A stretch of DNA of 20,994 bases from Candidatus Shapirobacteria bacterium UBA1435 (lineage in GTDB: Bacteria; Patescibacteriota; Microgenomatia; UBA12405), in NCBI GenBank assembly GCA_002329385.1, contig DCTR01000009.1:1-20994 (forward strand), in the 5' to 3' direction. Both the position numbers and the translations under genes were made by a program. Below, one piece after another: positions 15,850 through 20,994 of this stretch (positions within the stretch are counted from its first letter, which is position 1; the number at the start of each line of letters is the position of its first letter). The notes beneath the pieces are model-generated. The model made no database searches and was not told the DNA's origin. It saw only the letters and a list, made by a program, of their open reading frames with translations.

Positions 15850-16942
15850 TGCTTGAGTATACCAGCAAGTGTTTTTCGATACCTTGGACCAGACCGAGGC
15901 CGGAGAATAGGACAAACAATGATGAACCTCCGTATGAGACAAAGGGCAAGGGAACTCCGGTGATGGGGATTAGGGAGACGGCAGCGGCAAGGTTGACCAG
16001 AGACTGAAAGCCGATAAGCCAGGCGATACCGACGATGATTAATGTTTGGTAGACGTCAGTAGAGGCACAGGATAATTTTAGAAGATAATTGATAATAAGA
16101 AGGTAAAAAACGATGATGATCATGCCACCAATAAAGCCGGTTTCTTCGGCGATAACGGCGAAAATAGAATCGGTTGAGACTTTGGGGATAAAGTTGTATT
16201 TTTGGTTTGAGTTGGCAAAGCCTTTTCCGGTCAGACGGCCGGAAGAGATGGCAAGTAATATTTGGTTGGTGTGATAGGTTTGGTCGGTTGACTGTTCGGT
16301 CGGATGGAGAAGGACTGACAAGCGCCGGAAACGATAGGGCGAGAGAAAAATAAGGGCAGTAGATAGAGCGGCGGCGACAAGAATCACAGAGGCAAGGTGT
16401 TGTAGGTTGCCATGGGAGACAAAAAATAAAACGCAGACGGTAGAAAAAATAAGGATGGCGTTGCTTAGGCTCGGTTCAAGAAGAATCAGGGCAAGCGGTG
16501 GGGTTAAGTAGACAAGAAAGTGGCTGATTTTTCTAGTTTTGTCTTGGCTAAAGAGTTTGGAGAAAAAGAGGATGCAGCTGATTTTGACCATCTCTGAAGG
16601 TTGGATGGAGAAATATCCGAAATTAAGCCATCTCTTTGCCCCAAGCGCCTTTTGCCCCAGGCCGGGTATAAGGATCACGAGGAGCAAAAGGCAGGAGGAC
16701 AGGTAGAGCAGATGGGTGTATTTTTTAATAGTGTTGATTTTTATATAAGAGATGATTTTCATGGAAATAAGGCTAATAAGAAGCCATAGTGATTGTTTTT
16801 TCAGGAAAAAATACTTATCACCGGTGGCAGTGTAGGCTTCGGGAAGAGAGGATAGGGAGAGAAAAATTAATCCGAACAAGGCGAGGATGATTGGATAGAC
16901 GAGGGTAGGTGTTTTGAACCGGGTCAGAAAGGAGTTGGTCAT
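15785..16942 (-). CDS. ftsW: FtsW-type SEDS glycosyltransferase
   Basis: A 385-residue multi-pass membrane protein polymerising septal glycan strands. Motifs: GAKRWLNFGYFSIQPSE, LEPSLSNA (LEPDxG region, with the Asp replaced by Ser), FRRLSVLLHP, YHTNQILLAISSGRLTGKGFANS, IPKVSTDSIFAVIAEETGFIGG with the catalytic Asp, and GVPLPFVSYGGSSLF near the C-terminus. It is the second SEDS protein in the window; gene context with murG and ftsQAZ supports FtsW rather than RodA. It begins in an ATGA overlap with the ATP-grasp gene. Its last 21 codons lie within murG in another frame and give a His/Arg-rich tail. Confidence 0.94.
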   Translation of the reverse strand: MTNSFLTRFKTPTLVYPIILALFGLIFLSLSSLPEAYTATGDKYFFLKKQSLWLLISLISMKIISYIKINTIKKYTHLLYLSSCLLLLVILIPGLGQKALGAKRWLNFGYFSIQPSEMVKISCILFFSKLFSQDKTRKISHFLVYLTPPLALILLEPSLSNAILIFSTVCVLFFVSHGNLQHLASVILVAAALSTALIFLSPYRFRRLSVLLHPTEQSTDQTYHTNQILLAISSGRLTGKGFANSNQKYNFIPKVSTDSIFAVIAEETGFIGGMIIIVFYLLIINYLLKLSCASTDVYQTLIIVGIAWLIGFQSLVNLAAAVSLIPITGVPLPFVSYGGSSLFVLFSGLGLVQGIEKHLLVYSSNDHKTANSQHRHHRQPPHSRH

Positions 16943-18081
16943 GATAACCGACGAAAAATATCTTTAGGGATAGAGATAGATGAAGGGTCGGAGACGAGGG
17001 GTTTGTGGCCTGATATAAGGCTGATGATTTTACCTTGAGAGTTGCGGCGGGCTAGTTGGTACCCTTGGATATGTTGATCAAGAGAGCGCCGGTTTTCCTT
17101 TTTCGGATTGACGGGGTAGTGGATGTCCAGAAATTCGGATAGGTGAAGCAAAAAGAGAGGAGTGTAGCCGGCTGATTGTTCCAAATGGTGGTAGAAGGCA
17201 AAAGAGGCGGTGAGTCGAGGGTTGCATTCGAGAAGATAGACCTGGTTTCGGGAGACAAAAAAATCCAGGCCAAAGTAACCGCGATAATTTAATGACGAAA
17301 GGATTTGGCCAAATTTATTGGTGATGTCTGTAACCTGGGCTAAGATGTCGGTAGCAGTAAATGCTGGCCATTGGCGGCCAACGGTGGCAAAAGGATTGTC
17401 GGTCAGGCCGGTGATGCCGGTAAATTGGACGGCTGGTGGGCTTTGGATCAAACCAGATTTGGTTAGACAGCAATTATTGGTGAGAGTGTAGCCGGTAAGT
17501 CTGGGGCTGACTTTGACCAAAGATTTAAGAGGTATCTTTTGGGAGGCTTGGTCCCAGCTATCGAAGAGAAAGGTTGAATTTCCTGCCCAGCCAAAACCGG
17601 TTTGGATGATTAGGGACGAGCCGAATTCTGATTGTGCCTGTCGGAAGGTTGACGGACTTAGTTTTATCAAACGACATGGGGGAGTGGGAAGACGATAGTG
17701 TTGGCAAAGTTGAGCAAAATGTATTTTATTTTCGAGGCGACGGCTTAAGGGGGCGGGGTTGGCAAGATAGAGAAAATTATGTTTTTGACAGAGCAGGTTG
17801 ACTTTGGCTGAAGGCTTGAAGGCGACGATGGCTGGACGTCTGGAGCGGGAACGAGAGTTGGCAGTAATGTAGTTAAGGGTGTCGGGAAGGGAAAGCAGTA
17901 TGGCACTATTGGTGATGTTTTTGTCTTGGCTAGGATTGGGATTTTCCGAATGGTTATCTGAAAATTGGGAGCTTCGAATGGGGAAGAAATTAGACAGGTC
18001 GAGCGTTAAATCGAGAGAGCTGTCGACTACCAAAAAGTAGAGGTCGTATGGTGATGAGGCGAGGATTTGCTGGAGGTTCAT
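16939..18081 (-). CDS. ATP-grasp family ligase, substrate unknown
   Basis: About 380 residues. The N-terminal third is weakly conserved. The ATP-grasp core starts near ENKIHFAQLCQHYRLPTPP, continues with the ATP-binding strand SLIIQTGFGWAGNST, and ends with GYFGLDFFVSRNQVYLLECNPRLTA, where Glu and Asn of ECNPR would bind magnesium. Such enzymes join a carboxylate to an amine or thiol through an acyl-phosphate. No tight match to Ddl, MurC-F or biotin carboxylase is visible. I start at ATG 18081, 1 nt after the PLP gene stop; the frame is open to 18150 but would overlap that gene. The 4-nt ATGA overlap with ftsW indicates co-expression with division genes, so a role in modifying a cell-wall precursor is plausible but unproven. 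Confidence 0.75.
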   Translation of the reverse strand: MNLQQILASSPYDLYFLVVDSSLDLTLDLSNFFPIRSSQFSDNHSENPNPSQDKNITNSAILLSLPDTLNYITANSRSRSRRPAIVAFKPSAKVNLLCQKHNFLYLANPAPLSRRLENKIHFAQLCQHYRLPTPPCRLIKLSPSTFRQAQSEFGSSLIIQTGFGWAGNSTFLFDSWDQASQKIPLKSLVKVSPRLTGYTLTNNCCLTKSGLIQSPPAVQFTGITGLTDNPFATVGRQWPAFTATDILAQVTDITNKFGQILSSLNYRGYFGLDFFVSRNQVYLLECNPRLTASFAFYHHLEQSAGYTPLFLLHLSEFLDIHYPVNPKKENRRSLDQHIQGYQLARRNSQGKIISLISGHKPLVSDPSSISIPKDIFRRLS

Positions 18082-18082
18082 A

Positions 18083-18913
18083 TTAACGTTTTTGGCCGGT
18101 GATAAGGATGACAGGGAAATTGCCAACGTCGAGACCGGTTTTTGCAGCACGTAAATACCCGGCCAGGGCTAGGGCGCCCTCTAGGGAAACGTTTAGTTGG
18201 TGCCGGGAAAGGAAACTGCTGGCGGAAGTTATTTCCTGGTTACTAATGACCAACCCCGACCCTCTTGATTTGATGATCGCCTCGATAAGTGGTTTTTTTA
18301 GGGGGGTGTGTTTGACGGTGAGAGCGTCACAAAGGTTTTTGGATTCATGGCGGAAGTTGTGTTCAAAATAGGAACAGATAGTTGGGTTTGACGCTGGCTG
18401 GACGGCAAATAATCTGACCTGGGGTAGCAGGCCGGCCGATAGGCCGAGTAAAGTGGCACCGGAGCCAACTGGGGCAAAAAGGCTAGTGGCGGTGGGGAGT
18501 TGTTGACCAATCTCGCGACCAATTGATTGATATCCGGTAAGGGCAAACGGATCGGTTGATTGGCGGAGGAGGTAAGCGTGGGTTGTCTTGGCGTGCCGAA
18601 AGGCATCGGTGATGGGAGTTGAAGAGAGGTTGACCTGGCAGTCAGAATTGGCATTGGCACTGATCAGCTTGAGCTTTTGTGGAGAGACGGTCTTGGGCAG
18701 ATAGATCACCAGGGGGAGGTGGTATTTGAGGCAGTAGTGCTGGGCAGAGATGGCAGCGTTACCAGTGCTGGAGATGACAGCGTGGGTAAAGCCAAGCCTT
18801 TTTAGATTCTCAAGCTGGGAGATAATTGCCCGATCTTTGGCTGATCCGGTTGGGTTTAGGTCTTCCCGTTTTAGAAAAAAACTTCCAGATTTGGTGATAG
18901 GAGTGGTTGTCAT
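18083..18913 (-). CDS. PLP-dependent fold-type-II enzyme (threonine synthase/cysteine synthase family)
   Basis: A 276-residue enzyme. KREDLNPTGSAKDRA carries the Schiff-base Lys26; SSTGNAAISAQ is the loop holding the substrate carboxylate; GSGATLLGLSAG is the phosphate-binding loop, and a late LITG closes the core. It is short for threonine synthase (usually 350 or more) because almost nothing precedes the TPI/PLP segment and the C-terminal extension is missing. It could be a beta-replacement enzyme (cysteine or diaminopropionate synthase type), a threonine synthase or an ammonia-lyase; sequence alone does not decide. It lies 1 nt before the ATP-grasp gene, so the pair is likely one functional unit, with the PLP enzyme perhaps supplying the amino acid that the ligase attaches. 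Confidence 0.8.
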   Translation of the reverse strand: MTTTPITKSGSFFLKREDLNPTGSAKDRAIISQLENLKRLGFTHAVISSTGNAAISAQHYCLKYHLPLVIYLPKTVSPQKLKLISANANSDCQVNLSSTPITDAFRHAKTTHAYLLRQSTDPFALTGYQSIGREIGQQLPTATSLFAPVGSGATLLGLSAGLLPQVRLFAVQPASNPTICSYFEHNFRHESKNLCDALTVKHTPLKKPLIEAIIKSRGSGLVISNQEITSASSFLSRHQLNVSLEGALALAGYLRAAKTGLDVGNFPVILITGQKR

Positions 18914-18943
18914 GTGGGTGCTGGGGAGATAAAATTGGATTGA

Positions 18944-18949
18944 TATATT
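18944..18949 (+). promoter_or_regulatory. Possible -10 of the zinc-ribbon gene
   Basis: TATATT lies 12 nt before the ATG at 18962. No -35 is evident. The 48-bp region 18914-18961 must also contain any promoter for the divergent PLP gene. Confidence 0.3.
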
Positions 18950-18961
18950 TTAAACAAGTAG

Positions 18962-19135
18962 ATGACTAATAAGCAAAATGATCTTAAATTAGTATGTCCA
19001 GATTGCCAGGCGGAGATTAAGTGGGAGGGAGAATTGAACTTGGGAGACATAGTTGAGTGTCAGGAATGTGGGACGGAGGTGGAGATTTTGTCGGTTGAGC
19101 CTCTTAAGTATTGCGAGTTGATTGAACAGAAATAG
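18962..19135 (+). CDS. LysW-like zinc-ribbon protein
   Basis: A 57-residue protein. Two CxxC knuckles (CPDC at 12-15 and CQEC at 33-36) with the phrase GDIVECQECGTEVEILSVEPL closely follow LysW, the amino-group carrier protein of lysine/arginine biosynthesis (GxxVECPECGAELEVVSLDPL type). The acidic interior also fits. The tail is KYCELIEQK, not the EDWGE-type tail whose terminal Glu carries the substrate, so it cannot be a standard carrier. It stands alone on the + strand inside the minus-strand dcw cluster, between the NlpC-like gene and the PLP gene. Zn-ribbons of this kind also form the N-terminal domain of some threonine synthases, and the neighbouring PLP enzyme lacks such a domain. Coding status is supported by motif content. 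Confidence 0.75.
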   Translation: MTNKQNDLKLVCPDCQAEIKWEGELNLGDIVECQECGTEVEILSVEPLKYCELIEQK

Positions 19136-19146
19136 AAGTTTGTTTA

Positions 19147-19818
19147 TTAGGTAAAAACTTTTAGACGGAAAACGCCGTCACCTTTTTGGGGATAGAAAAG
19201 GGAGGAATAAGGTTTGTTAGTGATGGTCTTTTCTGACCATAGCTGTTCATTTAAGGGTAGCGATGGGTTTGAAATAGCGATGGTAGCAAGATGAACACCA
19301 CGAATTAGGGTTTTTCGGCTGCTATGAATATAGGTGATTTGATCTGGGTTACTGTCTAGGATAAAGGCGACGTGGTGGCCGCGGTCAAGGCGGATAAGGT
19401 CGGCGGGTTGGAAAGGATATGAACTGACGGGGAGGCTGTTTTGCGGGCTGGTAAGTATGCTGGCAGAGAGACGCCGGACACCTTTTTTGCCTCCGGTGCC
19501 AATTAGATAAGGAGTGATTGGCCGGCCGAAGCGAAGCAAGTGGTAGAAATTGGCGAGATGGAAGGCCAGTGCAGAACAGTCGATCCCAAGCTGGTTTTTT
19601 TTCTGAAGTCGATAGATCTGTCGGGGAGAGAGCTGGTCAAACTCGAGTCGCTCTTTTAGGGCAATTTTTTTTGTTTCTTTGGCTATTTGCTGGCGTGTGC
19701 CTTTGCCTTGGTAGACGTTGCTTTTGCGTAGCGAGGGCGGGCGGTTGAGATGATAGGGCAGGCCCAGGTAAGAGAGGGCTTCCTGGTAAAGTCTATTGGT
19801 CAATTCAGTCCTAGCCAT
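19147..19818 (-). CDS. NlpC/P60-like cysteine hydrolase without signal peptide
   Basis: A 223-residue protein with an NlpC/P60 papain-like core: Cys81 in GIDCSALAFHL, His148-His149 in RGHHVAFILD, and a third polar residue near YIHSSRK. NlpC/P60 enzymes usually cut peptidoglycan stem peptides between D-Glu and the diamino acid. There is no signal peptide or membrane segment, so it should act inside the cell unless exported otherwise. The start is set at ATG 19818, overlapping the mraY end by 19 nt; a longer frame (to 19884) lies wholly within mraY. An insert of about 60 residues rich in Lys/Gln before the Cys is unusual. Confidence 0.75.
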   Translation of the reverse strand: MARTELTNRLYQEALSYLGLPYHLNRPPSLRKSNVYQGKGTRQQIAKETKKIALKERLEFDQLSPRQIYRLQKKNQLGIDCSALAFHLANFYHLLRFGRPITPYLIGTGGKKGVRRLSASILTSPQNSLPVSSYPFQPADLIRLDRGHHVAFILDSNPDQITYIHSSRKTLIRGVHLATIAISNPSLPLNEQLWSEKTITNKPYSSLFYPQKGDGVFRLKVFT

Positions 19819-20834
19819 AGACCAAAGATGGCTAACATAATACCGGCAAGCCAGGCCCTCATGACAATTTTCGGTTCTTCCCAACCGATGTGCTGGAGGG
19901 TGAGGTGGATAGGTGCGGCAGGGAGAATTTTTTTCTTGAAATAGGATTTGCTAATCATTTGTAGGCCACTGCTTAGACCCTCGACAATAAAAGGAAAGCC
20001 GACAATAAGAAGGGGGACAATTTTGCCAAGAAGAATGGCAATAACGGCGAATGTTGACCCAAAGGAAAGTGCGCCGACGTCACCAAGCCAAATTCTGGCC
20101 GGATAGACGTTGAAGTAAAGGAAGGCAATAAGGGCACCTAGCCAAAGGGAGAGAAAGAGGGAGATGGGGGTGTCAAGCGAATTAGCGGAGAGGACCCAGA
20201 AGGCAAAAAGAGAGATCATTAAAAGCCCGCAGGATAGCCCATCAAGGCCATCGGTGATATTAAAAAAGTTGGCAAAAGCGACGATGATGACAGTCGACAC
20301 CGGGATAAAAAGAAGGTGAAGGTAGAGTGGACCAAGGAAGGGAACATAGAGGAAGTTGATGCCCAGCCTAAAATAGATCATCAGGGAGGTGATGAGAGCG
20401 ACCAAAAATTGGAGGATAAGTTTGTGTTTCATACGAAGACCAAAGAAGCCAGTTTTGGCAAAGCCAAAGAACTTGAGAATGTCGTCGTACAATCCAAGGA
20501 CCCCAAAACTAATGAAGGTAAAAAAGATAATAAGCAGTTCGTTGGTTATCTGATAGTTGGAGGAGATAAAGATCCGGGAGATTTTTAGTAGCGGGAAAAG
20601 AAGCAAAAAAAGGATACAGACCGAGACAATGACGAGAATGCCGCCGCCAACAGGCGTGCCCGATTTGCCCACATGGAATTTGTCGAAGATGGGTGTGTGT
20701 TTGTTTTGGAAGTCGAGTGTTTTTTGTTTTTGGCGGAGAAATTTGAGGCGGTAAAGGAGGTTGATGAAAGGAATGACAAAGATGCTGGTGGTGAGAAAGG
20801 AGAAAAGTAATAAACCGAGGTAGAATTGTGTCAT
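19800..20834 (-). CDS. mraY: Phospho-MurNAc-pentapeptide transferase MraY
   Basis: A 344-residue polytopic membrane enzyme making lipid I from UDP-MurNAc-pentapeptide and undecaprenyl phosphate. Motifs: KSGTPVGGGIL, FGVLGLYDDILK with the Asp pair and Lys, NFFNITDGLDGLSCG, WLGDVGALSFGST, and the HHH-loop equivalent PIHLTLQHIGWEEPKIV (one of the usual histidines replaced). About ten hydrophobic segments are visible. The start is ATG 20834, 6 nt after a perfect TATAAT; the open frame reaches 20948 but would run into the murA 3' end. It continues into the NlpC-like gene with a 19-nt overlap. Confidence 0.95.
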   Translation of the reverse strand: MTQFYLGLLLFSFLTTSIFVIPFINLLYRLKFLRQKQKTLDFQNKHTPIFDKFHVGKSGTPVGGGILVIVSVCILFLLLFPLLKISRIFISSNYQITNELLIIFFTFISFGVLGLYDDILKFFGFAKTGFFGLRMKHKLILQFLVALITSLMIYFRLGINFLYVPFLGPLYLHLLFIPVSTVIIVAFANFFNITDGLDGLSCGLLMISLFAFWVLSANSLDTPISLFLSLWLGALIAFLYFNVYPARIWLGDVGALSFGSTFAVIAILLGKIVPLLIVGFPFIVEGLSSGLQMISKSYFKKKILPAAPIHLTLQHIGWEEPKIVMRAWLAGIMLAIFGLWLGLN

Positions 20835-20840
20835 AGAGAT

Positions 20841-20846
20841 ATTATA
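20841..20846 (-). promoter_or_regulatory. -10 element of mraY
   Basis: Minus-strand TATAAT, a perfect -10, ends 6 nt before the mraY ATG, so the expected transcription start is the A of the start codon. No good -35 is visible within the murA 3' end. Confidence 0.55.
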
Positions 20847-20856
20847 GAGGGGTTGT

Positions 20857-20994
20857 TTAGGTTTTGATATATTCGATATCAGCTCCGAGGGATTTGAGTC
20901 GTTGAGCGAGACGTTCGTATCCCCTCTCGATAAATTCGACGCCGTCAATGATCGATTTCCCGTTGGCGGTTAGGGCGGCGAGGGTAATTGAGGC
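20857..20994 (-). CDS. murA: UDP-GlcNAc 1-carboxyvinyltransferase, C-terminal end only
   Basis: The last 45 codons of a gene that begins beyond the window. The protein ends with ITLAALTANGKSIIDG, then EFIERGYERLAQRLKSLGAD and IEYIKT. This matches the MurA C-terminus (A-GET-I, H-DRGYE-LE-KL--LGA-IER-). The enzyme adds enolpyruvate to UDP-GlcNAc, the first committed step of peptidoglycan synthesis. It lies 22 nt upstream of mraY in the same direction. The related AroA ends differently, without the RGYE-LGA block, so MurA is preferred. Confidence 0.88.
   Translation of the reverse strand, partial: ASITLAALTANGKSIIDGVEFIERGYERLAQRLKSLGADIEYIKT

Noticed and set aside
15850..15942. Longer MurG start at 15942
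   Set aside because: The extra 31 residues lie within ftsW, resemble no MurG N-terminus and place the Rossmann strand too far in.
16939..18081. D-Ala-D-Ala ligase (Ddl) assignment for the ATP-grasp protein
   Set aside because: Position in the dcw cluster is tempting, but Ddl hallmarks such as an N-terminal HGxxGEDG loop are absent.
18083..18913. Assigning the PLP gene as thrC or cysK
   Set aside because: The shared fold-type-II motifs do not separate these, and the protein is shorter than either, so no symbol was given.
18962..19135. Canonical LysW lysine-biosynthesis carrier
   Set aside because: The C-terminal EDWGE-like tail ending in Glu is missing, and no LysZ, LysY, LysJ or LysK genes are nearby.
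1..20994. CRISPR arrays, insertion sequences, transposases, phage genes
   Set aside because: No regularly spaced repeat arrays, no transposase motifs and no terminal inverted repeats were seen. The region is housekeeping in content.

Overview
The window looks like part of a small-genome bacterium of the Candidate Phyla Radiation, most like Microgenomates. This is an inference from style, not a database match. The signs are very dense packing with overlapping genes, a stripped-down division and cell-wall cluster, starts with almost no Shine-Dalgarno sites, a very short FtsQ-like protein, and a divergent MurG. UGA is a normal stop (ftsW, mraY, the TIM-barrel gene), so the UGA-Gly code of Absconditabacteria/Gracilibacteria does not apply. 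The + strand is richer in G than C whichever strand is coding, which suggests it is the leading replication strand.

Left part (1-5,900). A secreted LCAT-like lipase with a beta-sandwich-like N-terminal domain is followed by a small basic protein of unknown function. Convergent to that is an L,D-transpeptidase. Divergent from the transpeptidase is glutamate dehydrogenase, broken by one extra T in a T5 run. Next come a tRNA-Val(CAC) on the minus strand and a xylose-isomerase-like TIM-barrel protein.

Middle part (5,880-11,985). Signal peptidase I faces parB. On the minus strand follow rpmA and rplU behind a strong promoter, rodA, and ileS. Between ftsZ and ileS lies a promoter, a structured leader and an intrinsic terminator. 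The DNA just upstream of parB carries a palindrome and 12-bp spaced repeats.

Right part (11,983-20,994), minus strand, is the division and cell-wall (dcw) cluster. In transcription order it runs murA (partial), mraY, an NlpC/P60-like hydrolase, a PLP fold-type-II enzyme, an ATP-grasp enzyme, ftsW, murG, a mini-ftsQ, ftsA and ftsZ. Most junctions from the PLP gene to ftsZ overlap or nearly touch. The position between mraY and ftsW, where murD usually lies, instead holds the hydrolase, the PLP enzyme and the ATP-grasp enzyme. A 57-residue LysW-like zinc ribbon, too short to stand out as an ORF, sits there on the opposite strand. This block is the best candidate for an undescribed system.

Together the genes cover lipid II assembly (MurA, MraY, MurG), glycan polymerisation (RodA, FtsW), 3-3 cross-linking (L,D-transpeptidase), division (FtsQ/A/Z), export (LepB), chromosome segregation (ParB) and translation (L21, L27, IleRS, tRNA-Val). 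A recurring -10 element 5-8 nt before start codons suggests that many transcripts are leaderless.
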